The notes under the pieces: generated by a model | Database searches by the model: none | What the model saw: the letters and a program-made list of their open reading frames with translations, nothing else | What the model was told of the DNA's origin: nothing | From: Deltaproteobacteria bacterium RBG_13_61_14 | GTDB lineage: Bacteria; RBG-13-61-14 | Assembly (NCBI GenBank): GCA_001797815.1 | Contig: MGQK01000040.1 | Coordinates: 1 to 5,930 of the forward strand | DNA length: 5,930 bases | Direction: 5' to 3' | Made by a program: the position numbers and the translations under genes | Part shown: positions 1-5,930 of the stretch, in pieces | Layout of the letters: each line of letters starts with the position of its first letter | How positions within the stretch are numbered: position 1 is the stretch's first letter

Positions 1-1053
1 GGCCGGCGGGTGGCGGGTTTCTTCTGCGATTACGTGCCCGAGGAAATCCTCTGGGCCGCCGGCCTCACCCCGATCCGGATCACCGCCGGCCGGGGCAACG
101 TGATCGCGGCTGACAAACACCTGCAGTCCAACGTCTGTTCCTTTGCCCGCGGCTGTTTAGACCAGGCGCTCGAGGGTGTCTATGATTACCTGGACGCCCT
201 GGTCATCCCCCATACCTGCGACGTGATTACCAAGATGTATGACCTGTGGGCCTACCGGCTTCAAGGTCCTTCCTTTATTCATTATGTTTGGGTGCCGCAC
301 AAAGTCTTTGACCCGGACGCGGTCGGGGTCATGTCCGGCGAACTCAAGCGCTTGAAGAAGTGCCTGGAGGAGTGGACCGGCGCGCCGATTCAAGATTCAG
401 CCCTGCAAGAGGCGATCCAGATTTATGACCGAAGCCGGTCTTTGCTCAAGCGGGTGTATGAACTGCGGCGAACCGATCCCCCGCTGATCACCGGCCAGGA
501 AGCGTTTGCGATCGCTTTGAGCGCGCTGCTTTCTCCGAAAGATTTATTCAACCGCTGGGTGGAGGATTTTCTGGCCGAGCGGGAGAGCAAGCCCTCGATC
601 CTGGAGCGCCGGCCCCGGGTAGTGATCTCGGCCTCCGTGCTGGACGACCTGGACTTGGTCCGCGCGATCGAGGAGCCCGGGGCCTGGGTGGTTGCCGATG
701 AGGCCTGCACCGGCAGCCGTTATTTCTGGGACCTGGTGGGCGAGGTCCAAGGGAACCCGATCCCGGCGCTGGTCCGCCGCTACCTGAACAAACTGCCCTG
801 TCCGAGAAGCGTGGGATCTTTGGCCCCGCGCAAAGAACACCTGTTCCACCTGGTCCGCGACTATCAGGCGGACGGCGTCATTTTTTATATTTTACGCTGC
901 TGCGACGCCCACCTGTTCCAGTATCCGATCCTGCACCAGCGTTTACAAAGCGCGGGTTCCCGGATATTATACCTCCAGGGCGACCAGACCGTGGGCGTCA
1001 ATGAGGCGGTCGTGAACCGGATCCAGGCCTTTGTGGAGATTTTGCAGGAATGA
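1..1053 (+). CDS. 2-hydroxyacyl-CoA dehydratase / benzoyl-CoA reductase family protein, subunit C (BcrC/BzdN)-like, 5' partial
   Basis: This is the smaller Fe-S subunit of a ferredoxin-dependent radical enzyme acting on acyl-CoA, either a benzoyl-CoA reductase-type ring reductase or a 2-hydroxyacyl-CoA dehydratase. Numbering from the GTG at 10, residues 5-18 show the family opening FCDYVPEEILWAAG. The likely [4Fe-4S] ligands are C43 (NVCSFARGC), C70 (PHTCD) and C298 (RCCDAHLFQYP), matching the three-cysteine pattern of BcrC/HgdB proteins. The C-terminal LQGDQT-VNRIQAFVE segment is also typical. The GTG at 10 is unlikely to be the start: codons 1-9 are open in frame and homologues carry some 25-40 residues before this motif, so the gene begins upstream. 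It overlaps the next gene by ATGA (1050-1053), as expected for two subunits of one complex. Family is certain; the choice between reductase and dehydratase is inferred from the partner and gene order. Confidence 0.88.
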   Translation, partial: GRRVAGFFCDYVPEEILWAAGLTPIRITAGRGNVIAADKHLQSNVCSFARGCLDQALEGVYDYLDALVIPHTCDVITKMYDLWAYRLQGPSFIHYVWVPHKVFDPDAVGVMSGELKRLKKCLEEWTGAPIQDSALQEAIQIYDRSRSLLKRVYELRRTDPPLITGQEAFAIALSALLSPKDLFNRWVEDFLAERESKPSILERRPRVVISASVLDDLDLVRAIEEPGAWVVADEACTGSRYFWDLVGEVQGNPIPALVRRYLNKLPCPRSVGSLAPRKEHLFHLVRDYQADGVIFYILRCCDAHLFQYPILHQRLQSAGSRILYLQGDQTVGVNEAVVNRIQAFVEILQE

Positions 1054-2384
1054 GCGACGAACTTCACGATCAAGAGGTCAAACAAGCCAACCGGATGCGG
1101 GGCAAGAAGCACCTGCAGACCACCCAGGAGATCTCGCAGATCGTCAAGGACTATTACGAGGAGCGGGCCCGGAAAGGCCGGCAGCCGGGGCAGAAAGTGG
1201 CCTGGTGCGGAGTGGCGGTTCCCAAACCGCCGCTTCAGGCCATGGATGTGCTGGCTTATTATCCGGAGCAGTATGGAACGGTGGTGGCCACCCGGGGCGA
1301 TCCCCATCGGTTCCTCTCGGTGGCCGAAAGCTACGGCCTGAGCCGGGAAATGTGCGGCTATGCCCGGATCACCCTCGGCTACATTCTGGAGGGCCTGCCC
1401 GAGGACGCGCCCCTGGGCGGCATGGCCCGGCCGGACATGCTCATCGTCACCACCGCGGTGTGCGACACCCGGGTCAAGTGGTGGGAGCTGATGGGCGAGC
1501 TCCTTGAGGTGCCGGTCTATATTCTCGAAGCCCCGGAAATGCCGCCCCCCGGCCGAAGCGGCGCGGTCATCTCCGCCGCGGATATGGAGAGCGCGGGCAT
1601 CCAGATCGGCCGGCGGGACGCCCCCCATACCACCCTTTTCGCCGCGCAAAATTACGTGGGCCTCATCAAGTTTCTCGAAGCCCAGTGCGGGAAGCCCATG
1701 GACCAGAAACGCCTCGCCGAGATCAACCAGGCCAGCGCGCGCGTCTCCCGGATCCGGCGCGAGATCAATGAATATCGCAAGGCCATCCCCTGCCCCATGG
1801 GCTCGGCCGACGCCTTTGCCGCCATGTTCCCGGGCATGTATATGCCGGGGACGCCCCTGGCCGATGATTTCTACACCCGGCTCCGGGCCGAGGTGCGCGA
1901 GCGGATGGAGCGGAAGCTCGGGATCATCCCGGAGGAGCGCTACCGGCTGGTCTGGAGCGGGATTCCCTTCTGGTATAACATGGGCCTGCTTAACTACTTC
2001 GAGGAGCGCGGCGGGGTGGTGGTGATTGATACCGCCTACGGCTGCGCAGCCCAGCGAAGCGGCAACCCCAAACGCGAGCCCGGGCGCTGGGGCATCAACG
2101 GCATGGTGGCCTCGGTGATCAAGGCCGTGGTGGACTACAATTGCGACGGCGCGATCCTGTCCTACACCCCCACTTGCCGGGCGCTCTATATCAACCAGCT
2201 CGAGATCCAGAACACCCTGAGGGAAGAACTGGACGTCCCCTCCCTGCTCCTGGAGAGCGACATGGTGGATGCCTCCAGCTTCAGCGAGGCCCAGACCCTG
2301 TCCCGGATTGACGCCTTCATCGAGGTGGTCGAAGAAAAGGCGCGGCGCCGGGGCTGGATGCCGGTTGCAATCGGGCCAAAGTAA
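1050..2384 (+). CDS. Benzoyl-CoA reductase subunit B (BcrB/BzdO)-like, 2-hydroxyacyl-CoA dehydratase family
   Basis: This is the larger Fe-S subunit and presumed partner of the preceding protein; together they would bind the CoA substrate and transfer single electrons at very low potential. The 444 residues match the length of BcrB/BzdO. Three cysteines align with the cluster-binding positions of that family: C102 (MCGYARITLG), C138 (VCDTRVKWWELM) and C376 (TPTCRALYINQLE). Further BcrB-like blocks are EYRK-PCPMGSADAF near 240-255, EERYRLVWSGIPFW near 295, and the C-terminal DMVDASSFSEAQTLSRIDAF. The start ATG at 1050 overlaps the upstream stop by four bases; GGAG at 1035-1038 is a modest ribosome site, so translational coupling is likely. 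Extra cysteines, such as C332 in AYGCAAQR, have no role I can assign. It could serve another acyl-CoA than benzoyl-CoA. Family is secure, substrate unknown. Confidence 0.87.
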   Translation: MSDELHDQEVKQANRMRGKKHLQTTQEISQIVKDYYEERARKGRQPGQKVAWCGVAVPKPPLQAMDVLAYYPEQYGTVVATRGDPHRFLSVAESYGLSREMCGYARITLGYILEGLPEDAPLGGMARPDMLIVTTAVCDTRVKWWELMGELLEVPVYILEAPEMPPPGRSGAVISAADMESAGIQIGRRDAPHTTLFAAQNYVGLIKFLEAQCGKPMDQKRLAEINQASARVSRIRREINEYRKAIPCPMGSADAFAAMFPGMYMPGTPLADDFYTRLRAEVRERMERKLGIIPEERYRLVWSGIPFWYNMGLLNYFEERGGVVVIDTAYGCAAQRSGNPKREPGRWGINGMVASVIKAVVDYNCDGAILSYTPTCRALYINQLEIQNTLREELDVPSLLLESDMVDASSFSEAQTLSRIDAFIEVVEEKARRRGWMPVAIGPK

Positions 2385-2385
2385 G

Positions 2386-4158
2386 ATGGCGAGCTTTATC
2401 AGCAAGGAAGAGTGGAAAGTCTTTGGCCGGCTGAACTTGGCGTTGTTTCGCCTGCTCAAGGGCGAGCGCTCCTGCCCCCGGCTGATTGAAAAATGGGCGC
2501 GGGAAATCCCGGACCGTCCGGCCGTCTTTTTCCAGGACCGGGTGCTGAGCTACCAGAAGCTCAACTCCCTGGCCAACCGGGTGGCCCATCACTTCCTCGG
2601 ACTGGGCGCCCGGCCGGGCGACCTGGTCGCGCTCTACATGGAGAACTGTCCGGAATACCTGGCCCTGATCGCCGGGCTGAACAAGATCGGGGTGGTGGCC
2701 TCCCTGATCAACACCCACCTGCGACAGCATACCCTGGTGCATGCCCTGACCATCTGTTCGCCCCGATGGATCGTGGCCAGCGAAACCCTGGCGCCGGCCC
2801 TGCAAGACGTGGAAGACCAGTCTCCCTTGAAGCGGGATGCCGTCTGGGTATGGGACGGCCAGGCCCCGGCCGGGCAGGAAGGCCAGGACCTGGCAAAAGC
2901 CTTGGCATCCGCTTCGGATGCTCCTCCTCCTCATCCCGCCCGGCCCAAATTCGATGATCACGTGCTCAACATCTACACTTCCGGCACCACCGGCCTGCCC
3001 AAGGCGGCCAAAGTGTCCAACCGGCGATGGTTCTTTTCCGGGTATGCCCTGGGCTATGCCCTGGCCAAGTTTACCTCAGAAGACGTGATTTACGTGCCCC
3101 TGCCCCTTTACCATTCCATCGGCATGTTCGTGGCCTGGGGCAGCGCTTTGGCCACGGGCGCGGCCATCGGGATCAGACGCCGGTTCTCGGCCTCGGAGTT
3201 CTGGCCGGAGGCGAAAAGGTTCGGGGCCACCGGCGCGACCTTTATCGGCGAGATGCCCCGCTACCTTCTCTCCCAGGCCCCCGGCCCCCAGGAGAAAGAC
3301 CACAACATCCGCAAGGTCATCACCGTGGGGCTCCGCGCCAATATCTGGGAGGAATTCCAGAAGCGGTTCGGGATCGAGAAAGTCTTTGAGTTCTACGGCG
3401 CGACCGAGACCTCCGTGGGCATCATGAACGTGGAGGGTCGGCCGGGCATGCTCGGTCGGCTGATGCCGATCCAGGCCGCGGTGGTGAAATGGGACCCGGA
3501 GACCGAGACCCTGGTGCGCAACTCCAAAGGAAGGTGCCTCCCGGTTAAGGAAGGCGAAGAGGGCATGTTACTGGGCAGGGCCAATTCGATTCTTTCCCTG
3601 TTGGGATACGACGGCTATCTGGATGAAGAAGCCAACCGGCAGAAGATGGTCAAGGGCGTGTTCTGGCCCTGGGACGAGTTCTTTATCACCGGCGACGTGG
3701 TCAAGATGCACGAGGACCGCTGGGTGTCGTTTGTGGACCGCTCCGGGGACACCTTTCGCTGGAAGGGCGAGAACGTGGCGACCAAAGAGGTGGAAATCGT
3801 CCTCGACCGCTGTCCCCAGATCCGCGAGATCAGCGTGTATGGGGTGAAGATTCCCGGGCAGGAAGGCGCCGCGGGAATGGCCGCGGTCGTGCTCCGGGGG
3901 GAATGGGACTCGGACCGGATCTCTCGCTATGTCGTGGACAACCTCCCCCACTATGCCCGGCCTCTCTTCCTCCGGCTTTGTCCCGAGCTGCCCGTGACCG
4001 TCACCTGGAAGCACATCAAATATGAGCTCCGAAAAGAGGGTTTCGCCCTCTCCAAGATCAAGGACCCGATTTACTTCTGGGACCGCCAGGCCAGCCGATA
4101 CCTCCCTTTGGATGAAGATTTATATGCGGATATAATCGGCGGAAATGTGAAACTGTAA
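2386..4158 (+). CDS. AMP-forming acyl-CoA synthetase, FATP / very-long-chain type
   Basis: It adenylates a carboxylic acid with ATP and transfers the acyl group to CoA, probably making the CoA ester used by this operon. The 590 residues show the ANL-superfamily order: N-terminal domain with the FATP-like RPAVFFQDRVLSYQKLNSLANR region near 45; P-loop YTSGTTGLPKAAK at 197-209; FYGATET at 336-342; TGD at 435-437; the FATP signature DRSGDTFRWKGENV at 451-464; and the C-terminal TWKHIK with probable catalytic K542. The ending, with an IKDPIYFWD block and LPLDEDLYADI, is also FATP-like, unlike benzoate-CoA ligases. ATG at 2386 lies one base after the previous stop. The same frame is open back to 2269, but that part overlaps the upstream gene and lacks family similarity. 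No clear Shine-Dalgarno is seen, so coupling is likely. Chemistry is confident; the substrate cannot be read and could be fatty, aryl-alkyl or alicyclic. Confidence 0.9.
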   Translation: MASFISKEEWKVFGRLNLALFRLLKGERSCPRLIEKWAREIPDRPAVFFQDRVLSYQKLNSLANRVAHHFLGLGARPGDLVALYMENCPEYLALIAGLNKIGVVASLINTHLRQHTLVHALTICSPRWIVASETLAPALQDVEDQSPLKRDAVWVWDGQAPAGQEGQDLAKALASASDAPPPHPARPKFDDHVLNIYTSGTTGLPKAAKVSNRRWFFSGYALGYALAKFTSEDVIYVPLPLYHSIGMFVAWGSALATGAAIGIRRRFSASEFWPEAKRFGATGATFIGEMPRYLLSQAPGPQEKDHNIRKVITVGLRANIWEEFQKRFGIEKVFEFYGATETSVGIMNVEGRPGMLGRLMPIQAAVVKWDPETETLVRNSKGRCLPVKEGEEGMLLGRANSILSLLGYDGYLDEEANRQKMVKGVFWPWDEFFITGDVVKMHEDRWVSFVDRSGDTFRWKGENVATKEVEIVLDRCPQIREISVYGVKIPGQEGAAGMAAVVLRGEWDSDRISRYVVDNLPHYARPLFLRLCPELPVTVTWKHIKYELRKEGFALSKIKDPIYFWDRQASRYLPLDEDLYADIIGGNVKL

Positions 4159-4166
4159 GAGGAAGG
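4159..4166 (+). promoter_or_regulatory. Ribosome binding site for the ferredoxin-like subunit gene
   Basis: GAGGAAGG begins directly after the ligase stop codon and lies 12 bases before the ATG at 4179. The match to the 16S anti-Shine-Dalgarno is strong but the spacing is on the long side. It is the only good ribosome site in the 20-base gap and supports the ATG at 4179. Confidence 0.6.
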
Positions 4167-4178
4167 ATCTCAGGACTG

Positions 4179-4409
4179 ATGACGGCTGAATTCGTGGTTG
4201 AAATTGATGAGAAGCGGTGCAAAGGCTGCGCGATCTGCGTCGCGGTTTGCCCCAAGCAATGTCTGGCCATCCAGGATAACTACAACCCCTCGGGTTATTT
4301 TTATCCGGCGCTGAAGCCGGACGCGGATTGCACCGGCTGCGGGGCCTGCGTGAAACTGTGTCCGGATTTTGCGGTCACGGTCTATGAACTCCTCGAGCAA
4401 GCCGGCTGA
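4179..4409 (+). CDS. korD: 2x[4Fe-4S] ferredoxin-like delta subunit of 2-oxoacid:ferredoxin oxidoreductase (KorD/VorD-type)
   Basis: This small cytoplasmic electron carrier of 76 residues should take electrons from the catalytic subunits of a 2-oxoacid oxidoreductase and pass them to ferredoxin. Two classical CxxCxxCxxxCP motifs are present: C14, C17, C20, C24 (CKGCAICVAVCP) and C51, C54, C57, C61 (CTGCGACVKLCP). Each should bind one [4Fe-4S] cluster. The start VEIDEKRCKGC and the extended linker between motifs, with a GYFYPAL segment near 39-45, are typical of KorD-type subunits. The gene stands immediately before the alpha and beta subunit genes, the usual order in four-subunit enzymes. A free-standing ferredoxin serving the Bcr-like pair is a possible alternative, but position and length favour a delta subunit. 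The symbol is a family name and does not prove 2-oxoglutarate as substrate. Confidence 0.88.
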   Translation: MTAEFVVEIDEKRCKGCAICVAVCPKQCLAIQDNYNPSGYFYPALKPDADCTGCGACVKLCPDFAVTVYELLEQAG

Positions 4410-4423
4410 GGCCGCCCGTTAGC

Positions 4424-4429
4424 AGGAAG
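4424..4429 (+). promoter_or_regulatory. Ribosome binding site for the alpha subunit gene
   Basis: AGGAAG lies five bases before the ATG at 4435. Another ATG at 4430 directly abuts this motif and is in a different frame, so spacing and the conserved protein N-terminus both choose 4435. Confidence 0.6.
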
Positions 4430-4434
4430 ATGAA

Positions 4435-5508
4435 ATGAGCCCGAAAAGAATTTTGACCACCGGCAACGAGGCGATCGGCTATGGAGCCATCGCCGCGGGA
4501 TGCCGGTTCTTTTGCGGCTACCCGATTACTCCCCAAAACGAGATCCCGGCGTTCTTCGCCCAAGAACTGCCCAAGCACGGCGGGACCTTTGTCCAGACCG
4601 AGAGCGAGATCTCCTCGATCAACATGCTCCTGGGAGTGGCGGCTACCGGCATGCGCGGGATCACCAGCACCTCCAGCCCCGGCTTTTCCCTGATGCAGGA
4701 GGGAATGTCCGCCATTCATGCCCTGCAACTGCCCGCGGTGGTCGTCAACGTCCAGCGGGGCGGACCCGGCTCCGGATCCATTGCCAGCGCCCAGACCGAT
4801 TACCTGCTGGCCACCAAGAGCGCCGGCCACGGCGGCGTGAAAAGCATTGTGCTCGCCCCGGCCTCGGTCCAGGAATGCCACGATCTGGTTCAACTCGCCT
4901 TCTTCCTCGCCGATAAACACCGGACCCTGGCCGTGGTCCTTCCCGACGCCATCATCGGCCAGAGCGCGGAGCTCCTGGAAATCTCGACCCTGGCCTTCGG
5001 GGAACTCCCGAAAAAGACCTGGGCGCTCCGCGGCTCCGCGGAAAAAAAGGGCGTGCGCATCGTCATGGACTCCTACATGCCCTTCAACTACGGGGCCTAT
5101 TTCCAGAGCCTGCGCAAGAAAGTGGAACAGATCGAGGCCCAGGAGGTCCGGTTTGAGGGCCGCTTCCTGGAAGACGCGGAGGTGCTGGTGGTTTCCTGGG
5201 GATCCACGGCCCGAACCTCCCTCGAAGCCATCCAGCAAGCCCGGACCCAGGGCCTCCGGGTCGGCCTGTTCCGGCCCATCACCTTGTATCCCTTCCCCAA
5301 GGCCGCGCTTCAAGCCGCCGCGGCCCAGGCCAAGAAGGTCCTGGTGGTGGAAGACAACCAGGGACAGATGCTCTATGACGTGGAGTGGGCGCTGGGGCGG
5401 GAGATTCCGATCTCGTTTTTGGGAATTGAAAAGCGAGACCTCACCAGCGGCATGGGTCTGTTGTATCCGCAACCGGTGTTGGATGAAATCCAGAGGTTGG
5501 CGTCATGA
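4435..5508 (+). CDS. vorB: 2-oxoacid:ferredoxin oxidoreductase alpha subunit, VorB/KorA family
   Basis: This subunit of a TPP-dependent, CoA-acylating 2-oxoacid oxidoreductase works with the beta subunit: 2-oxoacid + CoA + oxidised ferredoxin gives acyl-CoA + CO2 + reduced ferredoxin. Its 357 residues match the stand-alone VorB length of about 350. The N-terminal domain carries GNEAIGYGAIAAG at 10-22 and GYPITP at 28-33. By analogy with pyruvate:ferredoxin oxidoreductase, T32 and R108 (QRGGPGSG) are likely substrate-binding residues. The TESE motif at 55-58 is where the TPP-activating glutamate is expected. ATSTSSPG-type and LAPASVQE blocks follow, and the C-terminal domain has FRPITLYPFP and VVEDNQGQM. 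It overlaps the beta gene by ATGA. The sequence resembles VorB more than 2-oxoglutarate-specific KorA, but names in this family predict substrate poorly; branched, aryl and dicarboxylic 2-oxoacids all remain possible. Confidence 0.9.
   Translation: MSPKRILTTGNEAIGYGAIAAGCRFFCGYPITPQNEIPAFFAQELPKHGGTFVQTESEISSINMLLGVAATGMRGITSTSSPGFSLMQEGMSAIHALQLPAVVVNVQRGGPGSGSIASAQTDYLLATKSAGHGGVKSIVLAPASVQECHDLVQLAFFLADKHRTLAVVLPDAIIGQSAELLEISTLAFGELPKKTWALRGSAEKKGVRIVMDSYMPFNYGAYFQSLRKKVEQIEAQEVRFEGRFLEDAEVLVVSWGSTARTSLEAIQQARTQGLRVGLFRPITLYPFPKAALQAAAAQAKKVLVVEDNQGQMLYDVEWALGREIPISFLGIEKRDLTSGMGLLYPQPVLDEIQRLAS
5492..5496 (+). promoter_or_regulatory. Ribosome binding site for the beta subunit gene
   Basis: AGAGG inside the end of the alpha gene lies eight bases before the ATG at 5505. 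Together with the ATGA stop-start overlap it supports that start and coupled translation of alpha and beta. Confidence 0.55.
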
Positions 5509-5930
5509 AAGAAAAGAAAGTCAAGCACGGGCCTCCCGCCCTGTTTAATTCCATGATGCAACCCCATTTTTGCCCGGGATGCCATTACGGGATCATCTTG
5601 CACTGTTTCATGGAGGCGCTGGAGCAAACCGGAGTGGCGGGACAATCCATCCTGGTCACCGGCATCGGGTGCAGCATGGTCAGCGCCCACTACATCAAAG
5701 GGATCGAGGGCCTGGTAGCCCTGCACGGCCGGGCGCCGGCGGTAGCCACCGGCCTGAAGCGGGCGCTGGGCAAGGAAAAGCTGATCTTCACCATGCAGGG
5801 CGACGGGGATCTCTCCGCCATCGGGATGGGCGAGATTATCGCCGCGGCCGGCCGCTTCGAGAAGCTGACCACCCTGTTCCTGAACAACGCCAACTTCGGC
5901 ACCACCGGCGGACAGATGGCACCCACCACC
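5505..5930 (+). CDS. korB: 2-oxoacid:ferredoxin oxidoreductase beta subunit (KorB/VorA-type, TPP-binding), 3' partial
   Basis: This catalytic subunit holds thiamine diphosphate and the proximal Fe-S cluster. Only the first 142 codons are in the window, open to the edge. The N-terminus has C23 and C26 in FCPGCHYG and C56 in GIGCS. In archaeal homologues three cysteines at nearly the same spacing, plus a fourth nearer the C-terminus, bind a [4Fe-4S] cluster; the fourth would be beyond the window. HGRAPAVATG at 74-83 is a family block. The TPP/Mg motif runs from GDGD at 99-102 to NN at 127-128, followed by FGTTGGQMAPTT, as in KorB/VorA proteins. The ATG at 5505 overlaps the alpha stop. Family usual length is about 250-290 residues, so roughly half is missing. 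A gamma subunit gene is expected next (inference). Substrate is not readable. Confidence 0.9.
   Translation, partial: MKEKKVKHGPPALFNSMMQPHFCPGCHYGIILHCFMEALEQTGVAGQSILVTGIGCSMVSAHYIKGIEGLVALHGRAPAVATGLKRALGKEKLIFTMQGDGDLSAIGMGEIIAAAGRFEKLTTLFLNNANFGTTGGQMAPTT

Larger units (their letters stand above)
1..5930 (+). other. Probable single transcription unit: Bcr-like pair, acyl-CoA synthetase, 2-oxoacid:ferredoxin oxidoreductase
   Basis: All six genes run the same way. The junctions are a 4-base overlap, a 1-base gap, a 20-base gap, a 25-base gap and a 4-base overlap. No stem-loop followed by T-run and no convincing promoter lies in any junction. The two ATGA overlaps fall between subunits of the same enzyme, while the wider gaps separate functional modules. 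Operon status is inferred from spacing; its true start and end are outside the window. Confidence 0.75.

Noticed and set aside
10-12. GTG at position 10 as the true start of the first gene.
   Set aside because: The frame is open to the window edge, no ribosome site can be judged, and family members have more residues before the conserved VPEE motif; the gene is treated as cut by the edge.
2269-2385. An extended N-terminus for the acyl-CoA synthetase starting at 2269.
   Set aside because: The extra 39 codons lie inside the conserved C-terminus of the B-like subunit gene in another frame and read as P/R/S-rich noise. The ATG at 2386 gives a normal family N-terminus.
885-2459. A 524-codon open frame on the minus strand, opposite the B-like subunit gene.
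   Set aside because: It mirrors a confidently identified plus-strand gene. Its translation is rich in G, H, A, P and D with no recognisable domain, as expected from the antisense of a high-G+C gene with strong third-position bias.
2317-2961. A 214-codon minus-strand open frame opposite the ligase N-terminal region.
   Set aside because: It spans the junction of two solid plus-strand genes and its product shows no family features; best explained by base composition.
4410-4434. Possible terminator or promoter between the ferredoxin-like and alpha subunit genes.
   Set aside because: The gap is only 25 bases. It has no stem-loop with a T-run and no promoter-like hexamers; only a ribosome site is visible.
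4375-5472. A 365-codon open frame on the minus strand, opposite the alpha subunit gene.
   Set aside because: It is the antisense shadow of a conserved gene: low-complexity G/H/Q/L-rich translation, no motifs, no ribosome site of note.

Overview
The window is one densely packed, plus-strand gene block with no non-coding stretch longer than about 25 bases. It holds six genes, the first and last cut by the window edges. G+C is high (about 60% by eye). Gene content points to an obligately or facultatively anaerobic bacterium that metabolises CoA thioesters with low-potential ferredoxin. A Desulfobacterota-like or other anaerobic proteobacterial source is plausible, but this is inference; nothing in the sequence fixes the taxon.

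Layout: (1) 1-1053 and 1050-2384 encode the two non-identical Fe-S subunits of an enzyme of the 2-hydroxyacyl-CoA dehydratase / class I benzoyl-CoA reductase superfamily. They sit in the order C then B, as in bcrCBAD and bzdNOPQ. (2) 2386-4158 encodes an AMP-forming acyl-CoA synthetase of the FATP / very-long-chain type. (3) 4179-4409, 4435-5508 and 5505-end encode a small 2x[4Fe-4S] ferredoxin-like subunit, a VorB/KorA-type alpha subunit and a KorB/VorA-type TPP-binding beta subunit of a 2-oxoacid:ferredoxin oxidoreductase. Its gamma subunit is expected just downstream.

Working model (inference): the ligase makes a CoA thioester, the Bcr-like pair reduces or dehydrates it through radical chemistry, and the 2-oxoacid oxidoreductase supplies reduced ferredoxin. 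Members of this superfamily need an ATP-hydrolysing activator (BcrAD or HgdC type). None is encoded in the window; the position where bcrA and bcrD normally follow is taken by the ligase gene. The substrate is unknown. The FATP-type ligase argues against simple benzoate, and the cassette may act on another aromatic, alicyclic, aryl-alkyl or long-chain acid. No RNA genes, mobile elements, repeats, CRISPR arrays, promoters or terminators were seen.
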